Shown here: positions 43,941 through 53,926 of the stretch, piece by piece | How positions within the stretch are numbered: the first letter of the stretch is position 1 | Layout: each line of letters opens with the position of its first letter | Source: JANOYJ01 sp963792485 | GTDB taxonomy: Bacteria; Pseudomonadota; Alphaproteobacteria; Rhizobiales; Rhizobiaceae | Direction of reading: 5' to 3' | NCBI GenBank assembly: GCA_963792485.1 | Contig: CAWBWL010000004.1 | Span: 106,338-170,337 of the forward strand | Length of the DNA: 64,000 bases | Notes under the pieces: model-generated | What the model saw: the letters and a program-made list of their open reading frames with translations, nothing else | Told to the model about the DNA's origin: nothing | The model's database searches: none | Made by a program: the position numbers and the translations under genes

Positions 43941-45209
43941 TCACCATACCAAGATCGCCCGGAAATCATTGACATTCGTTCCTGTCGGACCGGTATGAAA
44001 AATGTCGCCGATCGCGTCGAACGCCGTCCAAGCGTCGTTGTTCGATTGAGCACTTGCCGGAACAATCCCGGCGCTGCGCATACGCCCGGCGGACCCGCCG
44101 TCCGCGAACGCCCCGGCATTATCCTCCGAGCCATCAATGCCATCGGTGTCTGCGGCGAGCGCATGAATTTCTTCTGCGCCGTCTATGGCGCGAGCGAAAG
44201 AAAGGAGAAACTCGCTGTTGCGCCCGCCCTTCCCCTTGCCCGTCAGCGTTACGGTCGTCTCGCCGCCTGAAAGGATGACAACGGGTTTGACAAAGGGCCT
44301 GTTCCTCAAGGAAACTTCCCGCGCGATGGCTGCGTGCACTTTTGCCACTTCCCGCGCCTCGCCCTCAATGGAATCCGAAAGGATGACAGCCTCCACGCCA
44401 CGCAGCTTCGCTTCGTCCGCCGCAGCTTGGAGAGAGACAGCAGCAGAGGCAATAATGTGGGTTTCGTTCCAAGCGAAAACCGGATCACTTGGATGCGGCG
44501 CGGCGCAGGCGTCTGAGTGCATATGGCGCATGACCGCCTCCGGGAACGTCATCCCGTATTGCTCAATCAGGCGCAGGGCATCATGGCGCGTGTTGATATC
44601 CGGCACTGTCGGCCCAGATGCGACGTAAGAGGCAATGTCGCCCGGGATATCCGACACAATCAGCGACACGACTTTTGCCGGATACGCGAGGGCGGCAAGC
44701 CGGCCGCCCTTGATCCTCGAAATGTGCTTGCGGATGGCGTTCATAGCCGAAATGGGCGCACCGGAAGCGAGCAGTTCTTTGTTGACGGCGATCTCATCCT
44801 CGAGCGTCAGGCCATCAGCAGGGGCAGGCAAAAGCGCTGAGCCTCCGCCGCAAATCAAGGCGATGACGAGATCCTCTTTGGTCAATCCAGTCACCTGACC
44901 GATCAACCTTTCGGAGGCGGCGAGACCTGAGGCGTCCGGCACCGGATGCGACGCTTCCAGAACTTCGATCCGATCGCATTTCGCTCCAAAACCGTACCGC
45001 GTGACAACAGCGCCTTCGACGGGGCCGGACCAGAGACGTTCAAACGCCTGCGCCATCTGCGCGGCGCCCTTGCCGCAGCCGACAATGATGGTCCGTCCCT
45101 TCGGCTGCGCTGGCAAGAACTTCTGCATAACCTTGGCAGGGTCAGCCGCGTTCACAGCCGCCCAGAACAGGGACGCCAAGAATGGCCTCGGCTCAAACGG
45201 CGTTGTCAT
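43941..45209 (-). CDS. Glycerate 2-kinase (GckA/TtuD, MOFRL family)
   Basis: This 422-residue enzyme phosphorylates D-glycerate at C2. 'TIIVGCGKGAAQMAQAFE' and 'VIALICGGGSALLPAPADGL' are the glycine-rich substrate and nucleotide loops, 'NAIRKHISRIKGGRLA' is typical of the family, and the C-terminal MOFRL domain reads 'VVILSGGETTVTLTGKGKGG' and 'TDGIDGSEDNAGAF'. It is the last gene of the purine-degradation operon and takes the carbon of glyoxylate into 2-phosphoglycerate, together with the hydroxypyruvate isomerase encoded upstream. Confidence 0.93.
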   Translation of the reverse strand: MTTPFEPRPFLASLFWAAVNAADPAKVMQKFLPAQPKGRTIIVGCGKGAAQMAQAFERLWSGPVEGAVVTRYGFGAKCDRIEVLEASHPVPDASGLAASERLIGQVTGLTKEDLVIALICGGGSALLPAPADGLTLEDEIAVNKELLASGAPISAMNAIRKHISRIKGGRLAALAYPAKVVSLIVSDIPGDIASYVASGPTVPDINTRHDALRLIEQYGMTFPEAVMRHMHSDACAAPHPSDPVFAWNETHIIASAAVSLQAAADEAKLRGVEAVILSDSIEGEAREVAKVHAAIAREVSLRNRPFVKPVVILSGGETTVTLTGKGKGGRNSEFLLSFARAIDGAEEIHALAADTDGIDGSEDNAGAFADGGSAGRMRSAGIVPASAQSNNDAWTAFDAIGDIFHTGPTGTNVNDFRAILVW

Positions 45210-45241
45210 GCCGTTTTCCCGGTCGAAAATGCATCAAGCCT

Positions 45242-46099
45242 TCAAATTGTTGGTTCAATTTGTGACCTCATCCAGCCTAGCCCCTCAAGTGTCGTGGTTT
45301 TCGGTCTGTACTCACAACCGATCCAGCCGTCATATCCTGCGCTCTCCAGAGCGCGGAAGACATTGGCATAATTGATCTCGCCCGTCCCCGGCTCATGCCG
45401 TCCGGGACTGTCGGCAATCTGAATATGCGCGATGCGGTCTTTCAGCCTGAGAAATGTTGCGATGATCTCGCCGCACATCCGCTGCTGATGATAGATGTCA
45501 AACTGGATGAAGATGTTCAGGCTGCCCGCCTCGGCAATCAGCGCTTCGGCCTGATCGGCAGTGTTGAGATAAAATCCTGGCATGTCAAAATAGTTGATCG
45601 GTTCAAGAAGGAGCCTGATGCCCTCGGCCCCAAGTTCAGAGGCGGCATAACGCAGGTTTTCAACAGCCGTTTTCGCAATAACGGAACCCTTGCCAACCGC
45701 GGGGATCAGTCCGCAAAGGCAGTTGACCTGCTTCACGCCCAGGATGCGCGCATAGTGGATTGCGGTGCGGACGCTCTCTCGGAACTCGCTCACGCGGTCT
45801 GGCAAAATCAGCAGCCCCCTGCCACCCGACTCCCAGTCCAGAACCGGCATGTTGAACAGCACTTGTTGAAGTCCCAAAACATCAAGCCGCGCCTTCAGCT
45901 CGTGCGCGTCGAACTCGTAAGGAAACATATATTCAACAGCCGTGAACCCCGCATTTTTGGCAGCTTCAAATCTGTCGAGGAAGGGAACTTCATTGAAGAG
46001 AAAACTCAGATTGGCTGAGAATTTCAACTCCACCTGCGGCGCCTTCGAGAAGACATCACACGCGCTGTCCGGCCGCGGAAAAGGAAATATTCTTTTCAT
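45242..46099 (-). CDS. hyi: Hydroxypyruvate isomerase
   Basis: This TIM-barrel isomerase of up to 285 residues interconverts hydroxypyruvate and tartronate semialdehyde. Diagnostic features are 'KFSANLSFLFNEVPFLDRFE' at the N-terminus of the barrel, 'RLLLEPINYFDMPGFYLNT', 'IQFDIYHQQRMCGEI' and 'IAHIQIADSPGRHEPGTGEI'. The ATG at 46099 overlaps the guanine deaminase stop by four bases; a GTG at 46033 would fit the usual family start better, so the first 22 residues are uncertain. It belongs to the glyoxylate-to-glycerate branch of the urate operon. Confidence 0.9.
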   Translation of the reverse strand: MKRIFPFPRPDSACDVFSKAPQVELKFSANLSFLFNEVPFLDRFEAAKNAGFTAVEYMFPYEFDAHELKARLDVLGLQQVLFNMPVLDWESGGRGLLILPDRVSEFRESVRTAIHYARILGVKQVNCLCGLIPAVGKGSVIAKTAVENLRYAASELGAEGIRLLLEPINYFDMPGFYLNTADQAEALIAEAGSLNIFIQFDIYHQQRMCGEIIATFLRLKDRIAHIQIADSPGRHEPGTGEINYANVFRALESAGYDGWIGCEYRPKTTTLEGLGWMRSQIEPTI

Positions 46100-47403
46100 T
46101 GGGCCAGCCTGCTCTTCAACGGCGCGCCCGCGACATAGACTTCCGCCACCGCCCGGTCGCCGCCCATTGTCTGCAAAACAAACAGCTCCTCCGATAGCGT
46201 CCTCACCGTTTCGGCCCGGAGCCGCATCGCAGGCGTTGCGCTGATGTTCAAGACAGCGATGTCCGCATCCGACCCTTCCTCCAGCGTCCCGATCCGCGCC
46301 TCCAGCCCGAGCGCCCGCGCATTGCCGAGCGTCATCATGTAGAACGAGTTCAGTGGGGAAAGCTTCTGTCCGCGCAGCTGCAAAATCTTGTAGGCCTGAT
46401 CCATCGTGGCCAGCATCGAATAATCCGTCCCGCCGCCGATATCCGTCGCCACCGCGATGCGCACGCCCTGCGCAAGCAGCCCTTCCCGGTCAAACAGCCC
46501 GCTTCCCAGAAACAGGTTCGACGTCGGGCAGAACACCGCGACGGACCTGGATTTCGCGAGCGCCGCGATCTCGCGCGGCTCAAGATGGATGCAATGCCCG
46601 AACAGGCTTTTGGGGCCAAGCAGACCGTAGCGCTCATACACATCCGCATAATCGCGCGCCCATGAAAACTGTGCTTTCGTCTGCGCAATCTCCTGATGGT
46701 TCTCCGACAGATGCGTCTGCATGAAACAGTCCCGATGCTCCCTCACCAGCGCCTGCGCCATCTCAAGCTGCGCGTCGCTCGACGTGATGCCAAAGCGCGG
46801 CGAGATGGCGTAATGCGCCCTGCCCCTGCCATGCCACTTTTCAATCAGCGCCTTCGTGTCGTCATAGGAAGATTGCGGCGTGTCGGTGAGCTTCTCCGGC
46901 GCGTTGCGGTCCATCATCACCTTGCCGCCAATCATCAGCATGCTGCGCTTTTCGGCCTCCGTGAAAAATGCCTCCGCCGAGGCGCGGTGCACCGAGCAAA
47001 AAGCGGCGGCGGTCGTCGTGCCGTGCCGGATCATCTCGTCCATATAGAGCGACGCAATGCGCGCTGAATGCGCCGCGCTCTCAAACTTCTGCTCTTCAAC
47101 AAACGTGTACCGGCTCAGCCAATCGAGCAGTTGCGTTCCGTAAGAGCCGATCACCTGCATCTGCGGAAAGTGGTTGTGCGGATCGATAAAGCCGGGAACA
47201 ATCAGATGCGGGCGGTGATCGATATGTCTCGCTTCTTGCGGCGCCGATTTTCGGATATCGGAATAGTCTCCCAGCCCGGCGATCTTGCCGTCTGAAATCA
47301 GGACCCCGCCATCTTCGAAATACTTGTAGGCCGCTGCATCATCACCGCGTCCCGGTTCTTCGGTGAATGTCAGGACGCGCCCGCGCAGAAGCAGCTGCGG
47401 CAT
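46096..47403 (-). CDS. guaD: Guanine deaminase
   Basis: This 435-residue zinc amidohydrolase converts guanine to xanthine, the substrate of the xanthine dehydrogenase encoded in the same operon. 'VPGFIDPHNHFPQMQVIGSY' contains the HxH metal ligands, 'MQTHLSENHQEI' and 'SLFGHCIHLEPREI' supply further metal histidines, and 'IAVATDIGGGTDYSML' the metal aspartate. 'RHGTTTAAAFCSVH' is typical of guanine deaminases. It follows puuD after 2 bp. Confidence 0.93.
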   Translation of the reverse strand: MPQLLLRGRVLTFTEEPGRGDDAAAYKYFEDGGVLISDGKIAGLGDYSDIRKSAPQEARHIDHRPHLIVPGFIDPHNHFPQMQVIGSYGTQLLDWLSRYTFVEEQKFESAAHSARIASLYMDEMIRHGTTTAAAFCSVHRASAEAFFTEAEKRSMLMIGGKVMMDRNAPEKLTDTPQSSYDDTKALIEKWHGRGRAHYAISPRFGITSSDAQLEMAQALVREHRDCFMQTHLSENHQEIAQTKAQFSWARDYADVYERYGLLGPKSLFGHCIHLEPREIAALAKSRSVAVFCPTSNLFLGSGLFDREGLLAQGVRIAVATDIGGGTDYSMLATMDQAYKILQLRGQKLSPLNSFYMMTLGNARALGLEARIGTLEEGSDADIAVLNISATPAMRLRAETVRTLSEELFVLQTMGGDRAVAEVYVAGAPLKSRLAQ

Positions 47404-47405
47404 GA

Positions 47406-48636
47406 TTATTCCGCCTTCCCGGCAGCGGACTTAAACCAAGCGACGATGAGCGCCCGCTCGTCAGGCGTGATCGCGGTGACGTTGGCGGGCGGCATCGCAT
47501 GGCTGCGCCCGGCCTGCAAATATATTTCCCGCCCATGCGCCGCAATCTGCGCGTCGCTTTCCAGCATCACGCCCTTCGGCGCGCGGGCGAATGCCCTCAT
47601 AACTCGTCTGCGCCGCATGGCACATGGCGCAGCGGCCAAGCACGGTGTCCCGCACCTTTGGAAAATGCGCGTCGGCGATAAAGGTCTGCTGCAAGGCCGA
47701 AGCTTTCGCCTCTGCGCCTGACAGAATTTTCGGCGCCGTTGAAAGCCAGATGATGACAATAAAAATCAGCGCCGTCGCCAGCCAGGTCCATGTCGGGTTG
47801 CCCTTGCGCGCGTGAATGCTGTTGAAATAATGCCGGATCGTCACGCCCATCAGGAACACGAGCGAGGCGATGATCCAATTGTACTGCGTGCCAAACGCCA
47901 GCGGATAATGGTTCGACAGCATGAGGAACAGAACCGGAAGCGTCAGGTAATTATTATGCAGCGAGCGCTGCTTCGCCGCTTTGCCCAGTGCGGGATCGGG
48001 AACCTCGCCTTTCAGGAGCGAAGCCACCACCTTCTTCTGGTTCGGAATGATGAGGAAAAACACATTGGCCGACATGATCGTCGCCGTGAATGCGCCCAGA
48101 TGCAGCAGCGCCGCGCGCCCGGTGAACAGCTGCGTGTAACCCCATGCGGCGAAGACCAGAACGAAATAAAGCAGGACCATCAGCTGCGTGTCGCTCTTTC
48201 CAAGCGGCGATTTGCAGATCAGGTCGTAAGCGATCCAGCCAAGCCCGATGGACGCCAGCGAAATCAGAATGCCCGTCAGCGGCGACACGTCGAGCACATT
48301 CTTGTCAACCAGATAAAGGTCCGCGCCGACATAATAAACGACAAACAGCATGGCGAAGCCCGACAGCCAGGTCGCGTAGGATTCCCATTTGAACCAGGTC
48401 AGATGCTCTGGCATGTTGGCTGGGGCGACGAGATATTTCTGCACATGGTAAAACCCGCCGCCATGCACCTGCCATTCCTCACCATAAGCGCCCTTCGGCA
48501 GGCCGGGCCGCTGATGCAGGCCGAGGTCCAGCGCGACGAAATAGAAGGATGAGCCGATCCAGGCGATGGCCGTGATGACATGCACCCAGCGCACCGCCAG
48601 CGACAGCCATTCCCAAGCGATGGCAAATTCATACAT
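47406..48636 (-). CDS. puuD: Urate hydroxylase PuuD, membrane domain plus cytochrome c (frameshifted)
   Basis: PuuD oxidises urate to 5-hydroxyisourate at the membrane. From the ATG at 48636 the protein has eight or nine hydrophobic segments with 'WVHVITAIAWIGSSFYFVAL' and 'HLTWFKWESYATWLSGFAML', the DUF989 domain. The tail has a heme-binding 'GRCAMCHAAQTSYEGI' and, after a one-base break near 47583, PAPKGVMLESDAQI and 'AGRSHAMPPANVTAITPDER' with the heme-ligand methionine. Corrected length is about 409 residues. No soluble uricase is present nearby, so this is the urate-oxidising step, passing electrons to the respiratory chain through its cytochrome domain. Confidence 0.88.
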
Positions 48637-48726
48637 GGGCCAACCCCAAGCTATAAATGCCCACAATCGCAAATGAGCGCGCGCAAGTGAACGCGAAGAA
48701 ATCCCCGGCGCGCTGAAAAATCCGGA

Positions 48727-49572
48727 TCATGCAGTGCTCATCGACTGAATGGCAGAAACGCCGCCATGCGTCTTTGAAAGCGCGGAAATCACTTCGGCAG
48801 CCGCCAGCGCGGCGATCACGGCTGGACGCTTGTCAATTACCTTCTCACCCCCGATTGGCGAGACCAAACGAGCCAGCGCCGCCTCGTTCCCGCCTTCGCG
48901 AACATACCAGTTCTTGAACGCGCCCCGTTTCGACTTCGAGCCGATCATCCCCACATAGCCTGCGTCGGCGCGGGCCAATGTCTCGCGAACGATAAGAAAA
49001 TCGAGCGCGTGATCATGCGTGAGCACCAGAAAGGCGCTGCCAGAAGGCGCTGTTCTGACAACACTCTCGGGCATGGCCACGAGTTGTTTGTCCACGCCCT
49101 CAGGCGCGGCATCAAGCTCTGATGGACGGTTATCGATGAGTTTGGCGCTCACCGGCAGCAGTGCGAAGGCCCGCGCCAGCGCATTGCCGACATGTCCTGC
49201 GCCAAAGATGTAGACATTTGGGTATTTGTCACGCTCCGCTTCTTCATGCAGGACCATTGCGTCCCGGCGTTGATCGTCGAGCACTTCCAGCGCGATCTCC
49301 ACTTGCCCGCCGCAGCATTGGCCGATGTCCGGCCCAAGCGCTATCGTCAGCATCGATGCTGTGTCGCCGCAGGAAATCATCTGCAGCGCCTTGTCAATCG
49401 CTGCATATTCCATTTGGCCGCCGCCGATGGTTCCGTAGGTTGCGCCAGTTGCGACCAGCATGAACGCGCCGCGCTCGCGCGGGGTCGAGCCGCGCGTTGA
49501 GGTGACGGTCGCCAGCGCGCATTTGTCGTGTACTGCAAGAAAGGTTTCAGCGTTACCAAATTGGTCAGGCAT
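48727..49572 (-). CDS. xdhC: Xanthine dehydrogenase accessory protein XdhC
   Basis: This 281-residue chaperone inserts sulfurated molybdenum cofactor into XdhB. The N-terminal XdhC/CoxI domain has 'ATVTSTRGSTPRERGAFMLV' and 'GTIGGGQMEYAAID', with 'IGQCCGGQVEIALEVL' carrying the cofactor-binding cysteine pair. The C-terminal Rossmann-like domain has 'VYIFGAGHVGNALARAFA' and 'GYVGMIGSKSKRGAF'. It overlaps the end of xdhB by 8 bp. Confidence 0.94.
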   Translation of the reverse strand: MPDQFGNAETFLAVHDKCALATVTSTRGSTPRERGAFMLVATGATYGTIGGGQMEYAAIDKALQMISCGDTASMLTIALGPDIGQCCGGQVEIALEVLDDQRRDAMVLHEEAERDKYPNVYIFGAGHVGNALARAFALLPVSAKLIDNRPSELDAAPEGVDKQLVAMPESVVRTAPSGSAFLVLTHDHALDFLIVRETLARADAGYVGMIGSKSKRGAFKNWYVREGGNEAALARLVSPIGGEKVIDKRPAVIAALAAAEVISALSKTHGGVSAIQSMSTA

Positions 49573-51907
49573 AGTTCGTGTCAGCCCCCTTCTTCAGCCG
49601 CTCGACCGCCATCAAAATCCGTTCGGGCGTCGCCGGCGTGTCGAGGCGCGGGCAGAGCCTGTATTCAGCAACAGAAGCAACGGCCATGGACAGCGCCTCA
49701 AGCACGGAAATCGCCAGCATGAAAGGCGGCTCTCCGACTGCCTTGGAGCGGCGGATTGTGTCTTCCCTGTTCACCGACCACTCGGCAAGCTTGACGTTGA
49801 ATGTTCGCGGCCGGTCTGATGCGAGCGGGATCTTGTAGGTAGACGGCGCATGGGTGCGCAGGCGTCCCTTGTCGTCCCACCAGAGCTCCTCCGTGGTCAG
49901 CCATCCCATGCCCTGCACAAACGCGCCTTCGACCTGACCGAGGTCAATGGCGGGATTAAGCGACTTTCCGGCGTCGTGCAGGATATCCGTTCGGTCTACC
50001 TGATACTCGCCCGTCAGCGTATCAATACTGACTTCCGACACCGCCGCGCCATACGCGAAATAGTAGAACGGATGGCCTTTGCCTGCGGCGCGGTCCCAGT
50101 GGATTTTCGGCGTCTTGTAAAAACCCGCCGCCGATAGCTGAACCCGCGCCATATAGGCGTCTCTGACAAAGTCCGGAAACGTGAACTCCCGCTCGCCAAT
50201 GCGGACATGATTGCGTTCAAACACAATCAGCGACGGATCGTTGACGCCGTATTTCTCGCAGGCAAACGCGACCAGCCGCGCCTTGATCTGCCGCGCCGCG
50301 TCCGTCGCAGCCATGCCGTTCAAATCCGAGCCGGATGAAGCCGCCGTTGCCGAAGTGTTGGGCACTTTTGACGTATTGGTCGCTGTGACCTTGATGTGGC
50401 GAAGGTCGATCTGGAACTCATCTGCGACAATTTGGGCGATCTTGGTGTGAAGCCCCTGCCCCATTTCCGTGCCGCCATGATTGAGCTGGACGGAGCCGTC
50501 AGTATAAATATGCACCAGCGCGCCGGCCTGATTGTACCATGTCGCAGTGAACGAGATGCCAAACTTGACGGGCGTCAGGGCGATCCCGCGCTTGATGATG
50601 CGGTTAGTCTTGTTAAATTCGATGACGGCCGCGCGCCGCGCGGCATAATCGCAAGACGTCTCAAGCTCCCCGACAATGCGCTCGATGATGCAGTCTTCGA
50701 CCGTCTGGTGATAGGGCGTCAGATTACGGCTTGGGCCGCCATAGAAATTAGCCTTGCGGATTTCGAGCGGGTCTTTGCCGAGCGCGTAAGCGATTTCCTC
50801 AATCATCCGCTCGCCGCCCACCATGCCCTGAGGGCCGCCAAAGCCGCGATAGGCGGTGTTGGAAACGGTGTTGGTCTTGAAGGGTTTGGAAACAAGCCGG
50901 ACATGTGGATAGAAGTAACAATTATCCGCGTGAAACAGCGCCCGGTCGGTTACGGGTCCGGAGAGGTCGGCGGAAAAGCCGCAGCGGGCGGCATAGATTG
51001 TATCCACGGCTTCAATGCGGCCATCTTCGTTGAAGCCAACCTTGTAGCTGACCTTGAAGTCATGGCGCTTGCCGGTGGCAATCATATCGTCATCGCGGTC
51101 GGGCCGCAGCTTCACTGCGCGTTTGAACTTCTTTGCCGCCAGCGCGGCCACTGCCGCAAACAGGTTCGACTGCGTTTCCTTACCACCAAACCCACCGCCC
51201 ATCCGGCGCACCATGACAGTGACCGCGTGAGACGCAATACCCAGCACATGCGACACCATATGCTGGACTTCGCTCGGATGCTGGGTGGAGGAATAAACGA
51301 GTATCTCGTCCTCCTCGCCGGGCACCGCCATGGCGATCTGCCCCTCAAGGTAAAAGTGATCCTGCCCGCCAATGCGCATTTCACCGGAAATCACATGCGC
51401 GGAATTGCGGAACCCTTCCTTGATGTCTCCGCGCTCAAGCTTGAGCGGATCGACGACAAGCGGATAGCCAGCGCGCTCCGCTTCCGCCACATCCGTGACG
51501 ATGGGAAGATCGCGATACTCGACAACGGCCTTGCGCGCCGCGCGCCGCGCTGCATCGCGGGTGTTGGCGATCACGGCGAAGATCGGCTGGCCATGGAACT
51601 CGACCTTGCCGGTTGCAAAGACCGGGTCATCATGTTTCCCGACGGGACTGACGTCATTGTGACCCGTAACATCATCGGCCGTCAGTACGCCGACAACCCC
51701 CGCAAACGCGCGCACTGCGTCAAGATTGACGGACAGGATTTCGGCATGCGCCCGCTCCGACAGACCGAGGCACGCATGGAGGCAGCCAGCAGGCTCAATG
51801 ATGTCATCAATATACTCGGCCGAACCCGACACATGCTTTTGGCCGGATTCATGGACGCGAGGCTCATGAACGGCGCCGGACTGAGAGGGAGGCTGCATCT
51901 GGTTCAT
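49565..51907 (-). CDS. xdhB: Xanthine dehydrogenase molybdopterin-binding subunit
   Basis: This 780-residue large subunit starts at the ATG at 51907. Molybdenum-cofactor and active-site motifs are present: 'HFYLEGQIAMAVPGEEDE' (substrate Glu), 'VRRMGGGFGGKETQ', 'AYRGFGGPQGM' with the active-site Arg, 'GTEMGQGLHTKIAQIVADEF' and, near the end, 'KAVGEPPFMLAISVLEAL' with the catalytic Glu. It oxidises hypoxanthine and xanthine to urate together with XdhA. It starts 4 bp after the xdhA stop. Confidence 0.95.
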   Translation of the reverse strand: MNQMQPPSQSGAVHEPRVHESGQKHVSGSAEYIDDIIEPAGCLHACLGLSERAHAEILSVNLDAVRAFAGVVGVLTADDVTGHNDVSPVGKHDDPVFATGKVEFHGQPIFAVIANTRDAARRAARKAVVEYRDLPIVTDVAEAERAGYPLVVDPLKLERGDIKEGFRNSAHVISGEMRIGGQDHFYLEGQIAMAVPGEEDEILVYSSTQHPSEVQHMVSHVLGIASHAVTVMVRRMGGGFGGKETQSNLFAAVAALAAKKFKRAVKLRPDRDDDMIATGKRHDFKVSYKVGFNEDGRIEAVDTIYAARCGFSADLSGPVTDRALFHADNCYFYPHVRLVSKPFKTNTVSNTAYRGFGGPQGMVGGERMIEEIAYALGKDPLEIRKANFYGGPSRNLTPYHQTVEDCIIERIVGELETSCDYAARRAAVIEFNKTNRIIKRGIALTPVKFGISFTATWYNQAGALVHIYTDGSVQLNHGGTEMGQGLHTKIAQIVADEFQIDLRHIKVTATNTSKVPNTSATAASSGSDLNGMAATDAARQIKARLVAFACEKYGVNDPSLIVFERNHVRIGEREFTFPDFVRDAYMARVQLSAAGFYKTPKIHWDRAAGKGHPFYYFAYGAAVSEVSIDTLTGEYQVDRTDILHDAGKSLNPAIDLGQVEGAFVQGMGWLTTEELWWDDKGRLRTHAPSTYKIPLASDRPRTFNVKLAEWSVNREDTIRRSKAVGEPPFMLAISVLEALSMAVASVAEYRLCPRLDTPATPERILMAVERLKKGADTNYA

Positions 51908-51911
51908 GGCC

Positions 51912-53384
51912 CTACTCCGCTGCCTCGCGGTAAAGGCGCAGCTGGCCAGGCGCAGCGCTGGTCTCCAGATAAAACCGCCGCAGCAGGTTTTGCGCAACAA
52001 GCAGCCGGTAGGCAGCGCTGGCCCGCATGTCTGTCAACGGTGCGAAATCCTGTTCAAAAGCGGCGCAGGCGGTCTCAATCGTCTCTTCAGACCAAGACTT
52101 GCCCTCCAGCGCCACCTCAACACGCGCGGCGCGTTTGGGTGTTGCCGCCATGCCGCCGAAAACAATGTGAACAGTGGTCACCACGCCATCGTTCAGCGTC
52201 AGCCGAAACGCGCCGCATACGGCAGTTATGTCTTCGTCAAAGCGTTTTGTGACTTTGTACACAGCGAATTTGTCCCCTGCCGGCAAGTAGGGAACCTCAA
52301 TCGCTTCAACAAACTCACCCGGTTCACGGTCCTGTTTGCCGTAGTCAAGGAAGAATGCCTCAAGCGGGAGGCGGCGGCGTTCGGGGCCTTTTCGCAATAC
52401 GAGCGTTGCGCCAAGCGCGATCAAGCCGGGCGGCGTGTCGCCGATTGGCGAGCCATTGGCAATATTGCCGCCAATCGTGCCCATATTGCGCACCTGCTCT
52501 CCACCGATGCGGTCCCAAATTTCAATCATTTGCGGGAAGTGTTTGGTGATGAAGGGATAAGCCTGCGTGTACGAAACGCCTGCGCCGAATTTGAGGCTGC
52601 TGGTTTCTTCCTTGATGCCTTGAAGCCCGGCAAGACCTCCGACATAAATCAGCGGCGTGACGTCCCGCATCTGCTTTGTCACCCAGAGGCCGACATCGGT
52701 TGCCCCCGCGACCAGCGTGGCATCAGGACTGGCAGCGCACAGTTCAGCCAAATCATCAACATCGGCAGGAATGATCAACCGCTCCTTCCCGGCTCCGATC
52801 TCGACGCGCTCAGTCCGGGACAGCTCTCGCAGCGCCGCCACAATCCGCGCCCGGTCTTTGACAAGCCGGTCCTGAACACGCGGCACCTTGGCTGTGGCCT
52901 TGGCGGCGCGAATGATCGGCTCGTATCCGGTGCAGCGGCAGAGATTTCCCTGCAGCGCTCTTTCGATCTGCGCCGTGGACGGATCGGCATGCTGAAGCCA
53001 CAGGCCATAAAGCGACATCACAATGCCGGGCGTGCAGAAACCGCATTGCGAGCCGTGAAAATCCACCATCGCCTGCTGAACCGGATGAAGGGTTCCATCG
53101 GGCGAGGCAAGCGCCTCAATGGTGACCACATGGCAGCCGTCCAGGGTTCCGGTAAAGCGGATGCAGGCGTTGACGGCTTCATAGCGCAGATCGCCATGGC
53201 GCAAGCGTCCGACCAAGACCGTGCACGCGCCGCAGTCGCCCTCCGCGCAGCCCTCCTTGGTGCCGCGCATGGTGCGCTTCAGCCGCAGATAGTCGAGCAG
53301 GGTTTCAGCAGGTTCAAAGCCGCCATGCTCCACCAACTCATCGTTCAGGAGAAATCGTATGCTGGAGCGGACCGGCGCATTCAT
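51912..53384 (-). CDS. xdhA: Xanthine dehydrogenase small subunit (2Fe-2S and FAD)
   Basis: This 490-residue subunit starts at the ATG at 53384. Two 2Fe-2S clusters are bound by 'GCAEGDCGACTVL' and by 'SQCGFCTPGIVMSL' with 'QGNLCRCTGYEPIIRA'. The FAD domain follows, with 'ATLVAGATDVGLWVTKQMR' and 'RNMGTIGGNIANGSPIGDTP'. It transfers electrons from the molybdenum centre to NAD+. The gene begins 4 bp after the stop of the HIU hydrolase gene. Confidence 0.95.
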   Translation of the reverse strand: MNAPVRSSIRFLLNDELVEHGGFEPAETLLDYLRLKRTMRGTKEGCAEGDCGACTVLVGRLRHGDLRYEAVNACIRFTGTLDGCHVVTIEALASPDGTLHPVQQAMVDFHGSQCGFCTPGIVMSLYGLWLQHADPSTAQIERALQGNLCRCTGYEPIIRAAKATAKVPRVQDRLVKDRARIVAALRELSRTERVEIGAGKERLIIPADVDDLAELCAASPDATLVAGATDVGLWVTKQMRDVTPLIYVGGLAGLQGIKEETSSLKFGAGVSYTQAYPFITKHFPQMIEIWDRIGGEQVRNMGTIGGNIANGSPIGDTPPGLIALGATLVLRKGPERRRLPLEAFFLDYGKQDREPGEFVEAIEVPYLPAGDKFAVYKVTKRFDEDITAVCGAFRLTLNDGVVTTVHIVFGGMAATPKRAARVEVALEGKSWSEETIETACAAFEQDFAPLTDMRASAAYRLLVAQNLLRRFYLETSAAPGQLRLYREAAE

Positions 53385-53388
53385 CGCG

Positions 53389-53760
53389 TCAGCTCCCCCG
53401 GTAGGTGGAATAGCCATGCGCCGAAACCAGAAGCGGAACATGGTAGTGCGCCGCAGGATCGCTGATGCCGAACCGGATGGGAATGAGGTCAAGGAATGGC
53501 GGTTCGGAGACGGATGCGCCCGACCGCTTCAGATAGGCGCCCGCATGAAAGCGCAGCTCATAGTCCCCGGCTCTGAGAGCTTCGCCTGCGAGCAATGGCG
53601 CGTCGCAACGGCCGTCGGAATTGGTGTTCAAGCTCAACAGATGAGACGGCGCATCACCGTGATATTCGTAAAGATCAATCCGCATGCCCGCCGCCGGCTT
53701 TCCCAGGGCCACGTCCAGAACATGTGTGGTGAGTTTGCCTGCCTTATTGGGGTCTTTCAA
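53389..53760 (-). CDS. uraH: 5-hydroxyisourate hydrolase (transthyretin-like)
   Basis: This 123-residue enzyme hydrolyses 5-hydroxyisourate to OHCU. 'KLTTHVLDVALGKPAAGMRI' holds the first catalytic histidine, 'NSDGRCDAPLL' the conserved Arg, and the C-terminal tetrapeptide YRGS with 'AHYHVPLLVSAHGYSTYRGS' is the family hallmark. It is the first gene of the left-going purine operon and is divergent from puuE. Confidence 0.95.
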   Translation of the reverse strand: MKDPNKAGKLTTHVLDVALGKPAAGMRIDLYEYHGDAPSHLLSLNTNSDGRCDAPLLAGEALRAGDYELRFHAGAYLKRSGASVSEPPFLDLIPIRFGISDPAAHYHVPLLVSAHGYSTYRGS

Positions 53761-53926
53761 AATGGCTCAACTCCGGTCCGGTTCCCAAATCAGGATAAGC
53801 GATAAATCCCGGAAGGGGAAAGATTATTGCCGTCAGTTGGTGATGAAATTTGCATGCATCAATCACTTCTGGATTTTTGCCGCTAAATAGTGCGAGTTTC
53901 ACATTTGACACGGGATTCTCCAATTC
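53761..53926. promoter_or_regulatory. Divergent promoter region of the two purine operons
   Basis: This 166-bp AT-richer gap separates uraH (left) from the allantoinase gene (right), so both operons must be controlled from here. TGATG and CATCA (53841-53861) form an imperfect inverted repeat around AAATTTGCATG that could be a regulator site. No regulator gene is adjacent, so control would be by a factor encoded elsewhere. Confidence 0.5.

Noticed and set aside
50396..53465. Two plus-strand frames of 618 and 519 codons opposite xdhB and xdhA
   Set aside because: They are antisense shadows of strongly conserved dehydrogenase subunits and show no family features of their own.
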